DNA from: Lachnospiraceae bacterium
GTDB lineage: Bacteria; Bacillota; Clostridia; Lachnospirales; Lachnospiraceae
Assembly (NCBI GenBank): GCA_017450065.1
Contig: JAFSYI010000029.1
Location: forward strand, 1-64,000
Direction of reading: 5' to 3'
DNA: 64,000 nucleotides
The position numbers and the translations under genes are program-made. This document shows, one piece after another, positions 26,986 to 35,797 of this stretch. The notes beneath the pieces are model-generated. The model searched no databases. It was not told the DNA's origin and saw only the letters and a program-made list of their open reading frames with translations. Position 1 is the stretch's first letter, and each line of letters starts with the position of its first letter.

Positions 26986-28083
26986 TTATCTTCTTTCGTC
27001 TATAGAGCCTGTCTTACGTTCTCCGTTCCTGTATTCCTCCGAACTCATTCCCGCTATTGCTCTCATATCAGAATCAACCATCATGGAAACAAGGTGAGGG
27101 AAATCAACCTTTCTCTTCCATCCAAGTACCTTCTCGGCTTTCGTTGAATCGCCCCAGAGGAATTCAACCTCTGCCGGCCTGAAATATCTCGGATTGACAT
27201 CCACAAGCATACGGCCTGTTTTTGTATCATAACCCTTTTCCCCAACGCCTTTTCCTTTCCACTCAATATCGATACCCACTTCTTTGAATGCAAGCTCTAC
27301 AAACTCACGAACTGTATGAGTCTCATTTGTTGCAAGAACATAGTCATCAGGCTTGTCCTGCTGAAGTATTCTCCACATTCCCTCAACATAATCACCTGCA
27401 AAGCCCCAGTCCCTCTTGGCATCAAGATTACCGAGAGAAAGCTTCTCCCTCTCATCTGCCATTATCGAAGCAACCGCACGGGTTATCTTTCTTGTAACAA
27501 AGGTCTCACCTCTTCTGGGAGATTCGTGGTTAAACAATATGCCGTTGCAGGCAAACAGATTATAAGCTTCCCTGTAATTAACGGTTATCCAGTAAGCATA
27601 CAGTTTTGCGGCACCGTACGGGCTCTTTGGATAGAACGGTGTCTTCTCGGACTGTGGAGCCGTCTCCGGAAGTCCTCCGAACAGTTCGGATGTTGATGCC
27701 TGGTAGAACCTTGTCTTAACCCCGGATTTTTTTATGGCATCAAGAAGGCGCAGAGTTCCTATTCCCGTGGTTTCAGCTGTATATTCCGGAACCTCAAAGG
27801 AAACTGCTACATGCGACTGTGCCGCAAGATTATATATTTCCGTAGGCTGTATCTGTTCGATCAGCCTGTTCAGATTACTTGAATCCGTAAGGTCTCCATG
27901 ATGAAGATACATGGTCTTGTCGCGTATCTCCCTGTCATAGTAAAGATGATCTATTCTGTCCGTACTGATACTCGAATGGCGTCTTATTATGCCATGTACC
28001 TCATATCCCTTCTCAAGCAGAAGCTCTGCAAGATACGATCCATCCTGTCCGGTTATTCCCGTTATAAGCGCTACATTTCTCAT
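26986..28083 (-). CDS. gmd: GDP-mannose 4,6-dehydratase
   Basis: A 365-aa enzyme that converts GDP-D-mannose to GDP-4-keto-6-deoxy-D-mannose, the precursor of GDP-fucose and related sugars. Features are [15 protein letters not shown] (NADP site), [10 protein letters not shown] with the catalytic Thr/Ser, and [15 protein letters not shown] with the YxxxK pair. The start was set at MRNVALITG because AAGGAG sits 7 nt upstream; the longer frame has 36 extra residues with no family similarity. It is paired with fcl. Confidence 0.96.
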   Translation of the reverse strand: MRNVALITGITGQDGSYLAELLLEKGYEVHGIIRRHSSISTDRIDHLYYDREIRDKTMYLHHGDLTDSSNLNRLIEQIQPTEIYNLAAQSHVAVSFEVPEYTAETTGIGTLRLLDAIKKSGVKTRFYQASTSELFGGLPETAPQSEKTPFYPKSPYGAAKLYAYWITVNYREAYNLFACNGILFNHESPRRGETFVTRKITRAVASIMADEREKLSLGNLDAKRDWGFAGDYVEGMWRILQQDKPDDYVLATNETHTVREFVELAFKEVGIDIEWKGKGVGEKGYDTKTGRMLVDVNPRYFRPAEVEFLWGDSTKAEKVLGWKRKVDFPHLVSMMVDSDMRAIAGMSSEEYRNGERKTGSIDERR

Positions 28084-28133
28084 ACTGATTCTCCTTAATA
28101 TAAATTTATTCCCGATCCGGCTCCGGCCGTATA

Positions 28134-28607
28134 TTACGGCAGAATGTTCATCGATACGATGCCGACCACGATACCCAAAACAGCTCCGCATATTACCTGA
28201 AAGGGAGTATGCCCGATCAGAACCTTAAGCTGTTCCTGATTGAATTCAAGCTTGAACTCACCGTTCTCATGAAGTCTGAAAAAGTCCATCATCTGATTGA
28301 GTATTTCAGCCTGTGTTCCTGTTTCCCTTCGTACTCCCCTGGCATCATACATAACTATTATGGCCAGGATCGCAGCCAGTGCGAATGCAGACGAATCCAG
28401 ACCGTATTCCATTCCCGCACCTACACACAGCGCACATACCGTCGATGAATGACAGCTTGGCATTCCACCCGATCCAACCAGGCGTTCTATATTGATTTTT
28501 TTGTTTATCCCACAATCTATTATTGTCTTAACCACCTGAGCCACAGCCCAGCCGAGCACGGCAGTGATCAGCATCCTGTTGTGGATAAGATCGTTTAAAT
28601 ACTGCAT
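28134..28607 (-). CDS. Divergent PAP2 family membrane protein (DUF212/YuiD-like)
   Basis: A 157-aa membrane protein with the motif [14 protein letters not shown], matching the PSxHSS signature of acid phosphatase/vanadium peroxidase-related proteins, and [18 protein letters not shown], typical of DUF212. Family members are thought to act on phospholipid-type substrates; a role in recycling undecaprenyl pyrophosphate for EPS synthesis is only inferred from its position between rfbD and gmd. Confidence 0.9.
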   Translation of the reverse strand: MQYLNDLIHNRMLITAVLGWAVAQVVKTIIDCGINKKINIERLVGSGGMPSCHSSTVCALCVGAGMEYGLDSSAFALAAILAIIVMYDARGVRRETGTQAEILNQMMDFFRLHENGEFKLEFNQEQLKVLIGHTPFQVICGAVLGIVVGIVSMNILP

Positions 28608-28618
28608 TGTTCTCCTCT

Positions 28619-29494
28619 TTACTGCAGATAGTTACCTATATAAGCTGCGATTGCTTCCTCCCAGTCTGCATACCTGTGATCGGTCGTAAGCCTGAACATA
28701 TAATTGTCAAGCACCGAGAACCTGGGGCGGTCGGCCGACTGGGGATTCATTGCCTTATACTCTTCACTCGTAACCGGAACAACCTCAGTGGTCTTACCTG
28801 CCAGCCGGAATATCTCTTTTGTGAATTCGGCCCAGCTGCACTGGCCCTCGCAGGTCCCGTGGAAGAGACCGTAATTCTGAGTGGGAAGAAGATAGGCAAC
28901 CGCCTTCGCCAGTTCAGCCGTACTTGTGGGAGATCCGAGCTGATCGTTAACAACGGTTATCCTGTCATGATCCGCTGAAAGCTTAAGCATCGTCTTTACA
29001 AAGTTCTTCCCGTCTCCGTACAGCCATGCCGTCCTTATAATAAAATAGTCCCTGGCAAACTGCTTAACAAAATTCTCACCCGCAAGCTTGGTGATCCCGT
29101 ACATTGCCTTCGGACCCACCGGATCGAATTCTGTATACGGAACATTTCCGTCCCCGGCGAAAACATAATCCGTTGAAATATGCATCATCTTTGCGCCCGT
29201 CTCCGTGGCCGCAATGCTCAGATTCCTCGGTCCTATCGCGTTTATCTTATATGCTGCATCCTTCTGGACCTCACAGGCATCCACTGCCGTATGCGCCGCA
29301 CAGTTTATCACGGCATAGGGCTTAACCTCTCTGAACAGCTCAAGGCAGGCATCAAGACTGGTTATGTCCAGATCCCTTATACCGTCCACCCTGAAGTCCG
29401 TATTGACAAGTTCATATTCCTTATTTCCTTCATAAAGTCTGTTTATTTCCCTGCCCAGCTGACCGTTGCAGCCTGTTATGATAACCCTTTTCAT
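28619..29494 (-). CDS. rfbD: dTDP-4-dehydrorhamnose reductase
   Basis: A 291-aa reductase that forms dTDP-L-rhamnose, the last step of that pathway. TGCNGQLGREI is the NAD(P) motif, and INCAAHTAVDACE, STDYVFAGDG and YGITKLAGE (Tyr-x3-Lys) complete the pattern. The start was chosen at MKRVIITG with GGGAG about 7 nt upstream; the longer frame adds 61 unrelated residues and runs through the promoter. It is the first gene of the EPS operon. rfbA, rfbB and rfbC are not in the window. Confidence 0.95.
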   Translation of the reverse strand: MKRVIITGCNGQLGREINRLYEGNKEYELVNTDFRVDGIRDLDITSLDACLELFREVKPYAVINCAAHTAVDACEVQKDAAYKINAIGPRNLSIAATETGAKMMHISTDYVFAGDGNVPYTEFDPVGPKAMYGITKLAGENFVKQFARDYFIIRTAWLYGDGKNFVKTMLKLSADHDRITVVNDQLGSPTSTAELAKAVAYLLPTQNYGLFHGTCEGQCSWAEFTKEIFRLAGKTTEVVPVTSEEYKAMNPQSADRPRFSVLDNYMFRLTTDHRYADWEEAIAAYIGNYLQ

Positions 29495-29542
29495 CTGTTT
29501 CTCCCATGTTTTGTATAATACTTTAAAAATACACCAATATAT

Positions 29543-29571
29543 AGTATACTCAATATTGTATTTTTTTTCAA
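29543..29571 (-). promoter_or_regulatory. Strong promoter of the 16-kb EPS biosynthesis operon
   Basis: TTGAAA, exactly 17 nt, TATACT on the minus strand, 49 nt before rfbD. Downstream gaps between the next 13 genes are all below 90 nt, without convincing terminators, so this is likely the main promoter for 29494-13329. Confidence 0.75.
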
Positions 29572-29629
29572 CTACAACCGTAACACAGTCTGTACGGCCA
29601 GGGCGGCGTATACCGATAATGAGGTGAGT

Positions 29630-31300
29630 ATGAACAAAATCAAATATCCTATCATCAGTGTTTTGGCTCTTATACACCAGTTACTGAGTTTTTTCGCGGG
29701 AAAACACATCTTTACCGCAGTCCCTTCGGATAATCCGGGCGACTATATCATCTGTAAGATCCTTGCTTTCATTGTAACATGGTTTCTGTATCTTATGCTC
29801 TGGCAGCTGCTGGCTGACAGTGGAAGCCTGTTCAGATCGAAAGGGACAAAAAGCAATACCGTAACTAGAGTATTCCGGTCAGCTCTCCCATATCTTGTAG
29901 TAATGATCCCTGTCTGTTTCATTAAACTGCGCTCAGGATACCTGTCTAACGACGAGACGCTTATTTATGAAAATGCCATATCACTTACACATTATACCTG
30001 GTTTTATTATATAACCACATATTACTATATCATAAGTCTCATGATCATACCTCATATGTATGCCCCGATATTCATGAAGCTTATCATAGAATACCTTGTA
30101 ATAGGCTATACAGTGCTGAGAGCCTCCGATTATTTCGATATACGCTCATCACAGCCCTTCATAAGCAGACCGGTAAAGATCGGATACGGGGCTCTTACAA
30201 TGCTCCTGTTTATACTCTATCCCGTAATAGCCTATACAACAAGTGCCCACAGGCTTCCGATATACTTTCTTCTGTATCTGTTCATGACAGTCATTCTCCT
30301 GTTTGACCGGCTCGAACAGGCCGCCCTTACGCCTGTCAGGCTTGCAACGCTTATTATCCTTGGTGCAGTGCTGACCCAGTGGCGTACGGAAGGCATATAT
30401 CTTATCGCGCTGATTCCCATACTGATCTATATTTCATACAGCGAGCTATCCCTTGTGATCCCCCATTATTCCGGGGACAGGGAAGAAAGGAAGCGGAAAA
30501 ACGCTCCTGTCTTTTATACCGAAAAGAAAACTGTCCGTATCAAAGAGAAAAGATCATTCGTGCTGCTTCTGCTGTTATGGATAGCAGTACAGTATCTTTT
30601 TTCCGTTCCGCAGAACGGGTTTATAGCAAGGGAAATGGGTGCTGCGGCAGATGACCGCATGAAGCCGTTCTATGCCTATACTATCACAAACATGTACCGG
30701 AACGGACTTGATATGTCCAAAAATGCTTCAGACCTTGCTGTCGTTGACAGGTATATTTCACTTGAATCACTTGATGCGATAAGTGAATATTACGGAGATA
30801 TCAATTATGAGGATGTACTCATCCTGTATCAGCCGGGCTTTACAGGAGTCAGGGAAGACGCCGGCGTTACCGAATACTATGAATTCACCGCTGCTCTTAA
30901 GAGGATATTCAGAAACAATCCCAAAATCTTCCTGCGCACAAGAATAGGTGCCTTCGTCTACGCCGCCCTGCCTTACCATATCACCTTCGGCAACAGCGGA
31001 ATAAAGGGACTGATATCATTCATCATAAGCATCATCAAAACAGTATCGTACAATCTGTTTATACCGCTACTGATACTTTTGTTCATATGCCTGTATTCTC
31101 TTGCAAGAAGCAGATGGTTCACATTCTTTTTATCCGGAGGTCTTCTCTCTCACTGGTTCATTGTATTCATACTTGCTCCGGCATCTTATTTCAAATATTA
31201 CTTCCCTGTTTATATTACCGCTTATCTGTATCTTCTCCTGATAGTAATAGCCGGGCTTCATAACAGAAAGCATGCAACCAGGATAAAGATCCTTCAATAA
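29630..31300 (+). CDS. Large polytopic membrane protein, possible GT-C type glycosyltransferase
   Basis: A 556-aa protein with about twelve helices. An early extracytoplasmic loop LRSGYLSNDETLIYENAISLTHYTWFYY carries Asp-Glu, as in GT-C enzymes and DUF6020-like proteins, and a soluble stretch (about 340-430) follows a central basic cytosolic loop. ATG at 29630 has GAGG 5 nt upstream; an in-frame GTG at 29624 is the alternative. It is divergent from rfbD and converges on the DHH gene, being the only plus-strand gene in the EPS region. Function is not known; it may decorate the polymer. Confidence 0.75.
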   Translation: MNKIKYPIISVLALIHQLLSFFAGKHIFTAVPSDNPGDYIICKILAFIVTWFLYLMLWQLLADSGSLFRSKGTKSNTVTRVFRSALPYLVVMIPVCFIKLRSGYLSNDETLIYENAISLTHYTWFYYITTYYYIISLMIIPHMYAPIFMKLIIEYLVIGYTVLRASDYFDIRSSQPFISRPVKIGYGALTMLLFILYPVIAYTTSAHRLPIYFLLYLFMTVILLFDRLEQAALTPVRLATLIILGAVLTQWRTEGIYLIALIPILIYISYSELSLVIPHYSGDREERKRKNAPVFYTEKKTVRIKEKRSFVLLLLLWIAVQYLFSVPQNGFIAREMGAAADDRMKPFYAYTITNMYRNGLDMSKNASDLAVVDRYISLESLDAISEYYGDINYEDVLILYQPGFTGVREDAGVTEYYEFTAALKRIFRNNPKIFLRTRIGAFVYAALPYHITFGNSGIKGLISFIISIIKTVSYNLFIPLLILLFICLYSLARSRWFTFFLSGGLLSHWFIVFILAPASYFKYYFPVYITAYLYLLLIVIAGLHNRKHATRIKILQ

Positions 31301-31335
31301 GATCATCCTCACATAAACATAATAGTTACCGGCCG

Positions 31336-31375
31336 CAAAAAGAAGGCTCCGCGAATACGCAGAGCCTTCTTTTAT
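31336..31375. terminator. Bidirectional terminator between convergent genes
   Basis: AAAAAGAAGGCTC ... GAGCCTTCTTTT with an inner GCG/CGC stem and AATA loop. Both strands end in T-runs. It serves the plus-strand membrane protein gene and the minus-strand DHH gene. Confidence 0.85.
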
Positions 31376-31383
31376 TATACAGT

Positions 31384-32310
31384 CTATGCATTGGCAAGAG
31401 CACACAGCTCATCAAGCATCTTTGGAAGATCGGTTTCCATGTTATCATCGCTGAACTGGCATGTTCCAACCTTCTCATGCCCGCCACCGTTATACTTAAG
31501 CATCAGGTGACCCACATCCACCTTACAGGTTTTATTGATAATACTGTATCCGACTGCAGCCGAACATCCCACACCGCCCTTACCGTTTACTATCCAGGCT
31601 GAGATATTCTGTTCGGGATACATACTGTAGATCAGGAAACGGTTGCCTGTATAAATGGGATCCACATTTCTCAGATCGCTGATTATGACATTTCCCACCG
31701 TACGGGTATGTGCCTTTACCATTTCCTTGAACTTCTCTGTCTGTTCATTATATACCTCAATCCTCTCCTTTACATCAGGCATATCGAGGATCTCCTCTGT
31801 GGACTTGTCTTTGCAGGCAACCATCAGTTTCTCCATCAGCTGATAATTGGAAACAGTGAACTGCCTCCACCGGCCAAGACCGGTACGTGGATCCATCAAA
31901 AAGCCTACGAGAATCCAGCCTGTAGGATTCATGATCTCGTCGACCGTAAGATTACCCGAATCCACCTTGTCAACAGCTGCCATCATATCATCAAAGTTCG
32001 GAAAAGTCTTCTTGCCACCGTAATATTCATATATTATTCTTGCACATGACGGTGTTATCCTGCTCTCACCCTTGTATTTACCTTCGAGCTGATTACGCTC
32101 GAACTCACTGGAATGATGATCGAACCACAATCCGCAGCCCTCAACATAAGGAACATTGGCAAGGCAGTCATTCTCTGTTATTTCAACCTTGCCATCCTGC
32201 AGATCCTTGGGATGAGCATATACCCAGTTATCAATAACACCGGCTGCAAGAAGCAGAGCTCCGCATGCCAATCCGTCAAAATCAGATCGTGTAACCAATC
32301 TCATAGCCAT
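31384..32310 (-). CDS. DHH-superfamily phosphoesterase
   Basis: A 308-aa cytosolic protein with the DHH metal motifs SDFDGLACGALL (about 9-20) and LWFDHHSSE (about 61-69), and the C-terminal DHHA1 motif KYNGGGHEKVGTCQ. Family members hydrolyse oligonucleotides, cyclic dinucleotides or polyphosphate. The middle region (WRQFTVSNYQLMEKL) is not like that of GdpP or NrnA, so the substrate is unknown. It is monocistronic with its own promoter. Confidence 0.9.
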   Translation of the reverse strand: MAMRLVTRSDFDGLACGALLLAAGVIDNWVYAHPKDLQDGKVEITENDCLANVPYVEGCGLWFDHHSSEFERNQLEGKYKGESRITPSCARIIYEYYGGKKTFPNFDDMMAAVDKVDSGNLTVDEIMNPTGWILVGFLMDPRTGLGRWRQFTVSNYQLMEKLMVACKDKSTEEILDMPDVKERIEVYNEQTEKFKEMVKAHTRTVGNVIISDLRNVDPIYTGNRFLIYSMYPEQNISAWIVNGKGGVGCSAAVGYSIINKTCKVDVGHLMLKYNGGGHEKVGTCQFSDDNMETDLPKMLDELCALANA

Positions 32311-32342
32311 ATGTAAATACCTCCGAAATATCTAATACATAT

Positions 32343-32371
32343 ATTTTAAAGTTAATACTCACATAAATCAA
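32343..32371 (-). promoter_or_regulatory. Promoter of the DHH phosphoesterase gene
   Basis: TTGATT, 17-nt spacer, TAAAAT on the minus strand, 33 nt before the start codon and just after the stop of the 856-aa gene. Confidence 0.7.
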
Positions 32372-32383
32372 GGGCTTTTTTGT

Positions 32384-34954
32384 CTACCTGTACATAATTC
32401 TTCCGCCAAGGTAATACCTTGCGAAATCGTCTGAATCAATGATTGCCCTCATCTCAAACAGGCCTCCGGCTCTTTTGACATTAAGAGGATCCCCTACTGC
32501 AAGATAATATGTCTTTTCATCGGATGATGATCCATAGTAATAATAGTCCGCAAAATTGCTGTATGTGGATGCTCCATATTCGGCAGGCACCATTATTGTC
32601 GGGTTCTCCGGATCATAAGAAAGCTTTCTTATGCACGCATCATTGGTATTGTTATGTTCAGACTCTCCTCCATCGACACCTACGTTCTGCGAAGGTATGT
32701 AAACGTTAAGCATCTGTTCCTCACCTTCTCCGTTTACAAACCAGAATCCTCCATCCAGAATATATGTGTCCGCTCCCAGCATAGTCATGGCACTACCGTA
32801 TATATTTTCCATATTTCTGTACTTAAAGCCATGTCTTCCGTTATTTGCCGCAAGACAGCCTGTACAGTAATCAATGGAAGAGGTTTTGCCAGTCATGGAC
32901 GGATACGATGCCACAATTGTCTCACCCGCATAAATGTCAACCGGCTCACCGTCAAAAGCAATCTCTATCTGCTCACCGTTATCATTAACCGAAACTATCT
33001 CCCTGCAGTTGTCTGTATTATGATCGATAAACACCTGCGAACGTCTGGTTCTTCTCGCCTTGTTAATAAGCTCTTCATCCAGCTTCATCGCATCCCATCC
33101 GTCAGTTTTGTTGAGCAGAACTATGCTGCTTCCCTCTTCAAGCTTCTCGGTAACGGAAATTTTGTTTACGACTATCCTGTTTGAGCTGACCTCACTCTGG
33201 ATCGCTATTCCGGCATTTTTGTTGTTTGCATCTTTATTATAACTGTAATAATACAGATCGGTCTCTCCTGCCATAAGCGATGAAGAATCAAGACAGCCTG
33301 TTTCTACCATGAAGAGCTTCTGAATGGCCGAGTACATTGAATAGCCTATTTCCCGATAACCTTCACCATTGAAATTGGCAAGGCTGCGCATATCCTTATA
33401 AGATACATTCAGGGTCGGATAAGCACCCGCTATACTCATGAGTGCGCCTTCCTCAACGCTTCCCAGATATGCTCCTACATACACATAATCCTTCTCTTCA
33501 CCTTCATCCATAAATACGGGATCCAAAACATATCCGTTATGCCGGGCTCCGCTGATCCATATTTCCTCGCGGTCATTGTCAACCACACGCTTTACATAGA
33601 ATTTCGGGATCTCAACCATTACGTTTCCGGCAGTTCCGTCTGTCTTAAATCCGGGGTCTCCTTCATGGATCACCGAGATTTCACCCTTTTCATCCTTTAC
33701 CAGATTGCACATCTTTATATCGGACCAGGGATATACACTGTCAAAATCGTTGACACCGTTACCTACCCACTCGTTGTCCATACAATAATCAAAGTGCATA
33801 CCTACTGCATCACCAAGCCTCCGGCAAACAACAAACCCGTTGGAACCGAGTATCTCTATTCCATATTCGCCTTCATTACCCGCATTCCTCCCCGCATCCG
33901 GAGAATCCACCGTTATACGTCCGCAAATATCACCCTGCATGAATATACCGGCTCCGTTATATATCGCAGGTACATCTATATCGAGTTCTTCTTTAAGAGC
34001 TCCATCTTCATAAAGGCTCCATTTTCCGTCCTTATATTCTATTGACTGTCCTTCCTCAAGATCGGGGATCTCACAGGCACTTGATCCTGAATCACTGTAT
34101 CCCTGAAGCATTGTTCCGTAATACATAAGTATTCCTTTGTTATCGGAAAAGCTCCGGCCCCCTATCGACTCATCAGCATATGTAACACGGCAGCTGACAG
34201 CTGTTTCGGGTATTTCTATCATTGAATACGGTCTGTTCTCCATGGATATGGATCCAAGATTACAGATTACGTTTTTACCTTCTTCCTTTTCCTTTGCTTC
34301 CTCATCCTCATAGTACAGATCTTCTATATTCTCTATATGTCCTTCATCATCCATGAACTGCCATATGGCACAGTTGATATCTCCGGTAAGTATGATCGAC
34401 CCTTTTGATCTGTCAATCTCGGTCCACGGTGTAGTCCTGCATCCTTCATCCTCTGCAAGCTTTTCTCTTATTCCATCAATCTTACCTGTTTCATAATCCT
34501 CGGGAGTAATATCCTCACCCTTGAACACAAGGCTTACATTCTTTGTAAATCCCACTACCGGCTCAATCTTCAGCGAAATATCATCTGAATGCACATGATA
34601 AAACGGTTCCTTAACCGATATATCACTTTCTCCGTACTCAGCCATACCTACAGCCTGTGCATAAGCCTTAAGCGCACTCTCCTCATCACCGAGTTCCTTA
34701 TACCAGCCTGCGAGCTCCATTTCCTCATCAAATACATTCTCCTGATTAAGGCAGTAATACTCCATCTGGTATACAGCCTTGCGAACGTCACCCTGTGAAT
34801 AAAACTTATGGGCATATTCAAGCATCTTACTTCTGTCATACGTAATTGAATTGCTTCTCTTTCTTATCCCGTAAAATACAATTCCACCACATATAAGCGC
34901 GGATATAAGGATCAGGATGATTATCCATTTGATATTTGAACGATTGAAATCCAT
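32384..34954 (-). CDS. Large membrane-anchored extracellular protein with phage-tail-like segment
   Basis: An 856-aa protein. One N-terminal helix (about 9-28) anchors it, with the bulk outside. Residues about 40-110 look like a TPR pair (HKFYSQGDVRKAVYQMEYY; GDEESALKAYAQAV). Residues about 370-570 resemble a module I associate with phage tail proteins: DFDSVYPWSDIKMCNL, VMVEIPKFYVKR, HNGYVLDPVF and YVGAYLGSVEEG. The rest is acidic and beta-rich. The start at 34954 has AAAGGA upstream and excludes 14 poorly supported residues. It lies downstream of the secreted Ser-rich protein gene, beyond a terminator. Function unknown. Confidence 0.75.
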   Translation of the reverse strand: MDFNRSNIKWIIILILISALICGGIVFYGIRKRSNSITYDRSKMLEYAHKFYSQGDVRKAVYQMEYYCLNQENVFDEEMELAGWYKELGDEESALKAYAQAVGMAEYGESDISVKEPFYHVHSDDISLKIEPVVGFTKNVSLVFKGEDITPEDYETGKIDGIREKLAEDEGCRTTPWTEIDRSKGSIILTGDINCAIWQFMDDEGHIENIEDLYYEDEEAKEKEEGKNVICNLGSISMENRPYSMIEIPETAVSCRVTYADESIGGRSFSDNKGILMYYGTMLQGYSDSGSSACEIPDLEEGQSIEYKDGKWSLYEDGALKEELDIDVPAIYNGAGIFMQGDICGRITVDSPDAGRNAGNEGEYGIEILGSNGFVVCRRLGDAVGMHFDYCMDNEWVGNGVNDFDSVYPWSDIKMCNLVKDEKGEISVIHEGDPGFKTDGTAGNVMVEIPKFYVKRVVDNDREEIWISGARHNGYVLDPVFMDEGEEKDYVYVGAYLGSVEEGALMSIAGAYPTLNVSYKDMRSLANFNGEGYREIGYSMYSAIQKLFMVETGCLDSSSLMAGETDLYYYSYNKDANNKNAGIAIQSEVSSNRIVVNKISVTEKLEEGSSIVLLNKTDGWDAMKLDEELINKARRTRRSQVFIDHNTDNCREIVSVNDNGEQIEIAFDGEPVDIYAGETIVASYPSMTGKTSSIDYCTGCLAANNGRHGFKYRNMENIYGSAMTMLGADTYILDGGFWFVNGEGEEQMLNVYIPSQNVGVDGGESEHNNTNDACIRKLSYDPENPTIMVPAEYGASTYSNFADYYYYGSSSDEKTYYLAVGDPLNVKRAGGLFEMRAIIDSDDFARYYLGGRIMYR

Positions 34955-34978
34955 CAGTACATTCCTTTCCGTAATGTT

Positions 34979-35007
34979 GAAAAAAGGAACCGGCATTAAC
35001 CGGTTCC
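34979..35007 (-). terminator. Terminator between the secreted-protein gene and the 856-aa gene
   Basis: GGAACCGG-CATTAA-CCGGTTCC perfect 8-bp stem with a T-run on the minus strand. The 856-aa gene starts 25 nt further on, so it depends on readthrough or an unseen promoter. Confidence 0.8.
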
Positions 35008-35042
35008 CCTTGTCACAAGCCGAAAATCAAATATTACTACTT

Positions 35043-35090
35043 GATTAATCACGCGTGATTAATCCTGTCTTCTCCCCTTTTCAGGGGAGA
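35043..35090. repeat. 22-bp perfect palindrome followed by a second hairpin
   Basis: GATTAATCACG joined to its exact reverse complement (35043-35064) is followed by TCTCCCC/GGGGAGA (35071-35090). Both are in the 3' region of the secreted-protein gene, before the terminator. The palindrome could be a protein-binding site or an mRNA-stabilising structure. Confidence 0.6.
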
Positions 35091-35106
35091 TTAAACAGAA
35101 TAACTA

Positions 35107-35637
35107 TTATCTCTGATTACCAACCTTAAGACAAGCAGCTGCTGTATCGGCCTTTGAACCAGCTGCATTTCTTGCCTTAACCTTGCTAGCTGTATTCTTT
35201 GCATCTGCTTTAACATTAGTTGACTTACTCTCGCCTGTTGTCCAAAACTCCTGGATAACCACATTACTTCCGGATACAAAAAGCGGGCTTGTAAATGACC
35301 AATACTCATCAGCACTGTTGCCCCACTGTGCAGCTGCTACAGCAAGACCTGTGTTACAAAGTGCATTATAATTAATATATGCCTGCAGTGTACTTGCATT
35401 CAGATCTGTGTTCTGAGAACCGTTTGTCCAAGTTGAAGCAGGAGCTGAACTGCTTGAGCTTGAGCTTGAACTTGAATCCTCATCACTCTTAACATCATCT
35501 TTAATGCCAAGTAACATCTTCATAATAGCAATCTCCATTGCCTTATTAGTATTACCTGATCCAGCTGCTAATACGGGTACTGTCATTGAAACGATCAATA
35601 AGCTCGAAACGATAACAGCAAGAATTCTCTTTTTCAC
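35107..35637 (-). CDS. Small secreted protein with serine tract
   Basis: A 176-aa protein starting at GTG. Residues 1-26 are a clear signal peptide (VKKRILAVIVSSLLIVSMTVPVLAAG, split here as basic start, hydrophobic core and AxA-type site). A run of ten Ser (about 59-68) links a short helical part to the mature C-terminal domain, which has Trp and Tyr residues and two Cys. There is no LPXTG or membrane anchor. The start follows AGGAGG at about 11 nt, a wide but workable spacing. It has its own promoter and long leader. Family not recognised. Confidence 0.75.
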   Translation of the reverse strand: MKKRILAVIVSSLLIVSMTVPVLAAGSGNTNKAMEIAIMKMLLGIKDDVKSDEDSSSSSSSSSSAPASTWTNGSQNTDLNASTLQAYINYNALCNTGLAVAAAQWGNSADEYWSFTSPLFVSGSNVVIQEFWTTGESKSTNVKADAKNTASKVKARNAAGSKADTAAACLKVGNQR

Positions 35638-35673
35638 TTTAGCATTTTCCTCCTTTCGTAGAGTGCTTGTGAC

Positions 35674-35701
35674 AATATACCAACCGGGTAAAACCCGAGG
35701 G
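35674..35701 (-). promoter_or_regulatory. Structured leader hairpin of the secreted-protein gene
   Basis: In the leader RNA, TATACC pairs with GGTATA around an inner stem CGGGT-TTT-ACCCG, some 35 nt before the ribosome binding site. Upstream, ATACT/AGTAT makes a further hairpin. I compared it by eye with c-di-GMP and preQ1 riboswitch consensus sequences and saw no match. Confidence 0.5.
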
Positions 35702-35768
35702 TATAACTTAGATACTGTAAACAAGTATTTAGCTCTCCGAACTACATATCTTGTTCTCACATTTGTAT

Positions 35769-35797
35769 AGCATACTCTATTTAGTTATTCCTGTCAA
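35769..35797 (-). promoter_or_regulatory. Promoter of the secreted-protein gene, inside the end of the LCP gene
   Basis: TTGACA, 17-nt spacer, TATGCT on the minus strand. The -35 box lies within the last codons of the upstream LCP gene. The resulting leader is about 125 nt. Confidence 0.7.

Noticed and set aside
26986..28191. The full 401-codon frame of gmd as the true protein.
   Set aside because: The first 36 residues are unlike any dehydratase, and a good ribosome binding site precedes the ATG at 28083.
28619..29677. The full 352-codon frame of rfbD.
   Set aside because: The extra 61 residues would be translated from DNA containing and upstream of the predicted promoter; the ATG at 29494 has its own ribosome binding site.
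32384..34954. A prophage remnant around the phage-tail-like protein.
   Set aside because: No integrase, capsid, portal, terminase or lysis gene and no att-like repeats are seen on either side.
35638..35762. Leader of the secreted-protein gene as a c-di-GMP or preQ1 riboswitch.
   Set aside because: The conserved loops and the order of stems I remember for those classes are not present; kept only as an unclassified structured leader.
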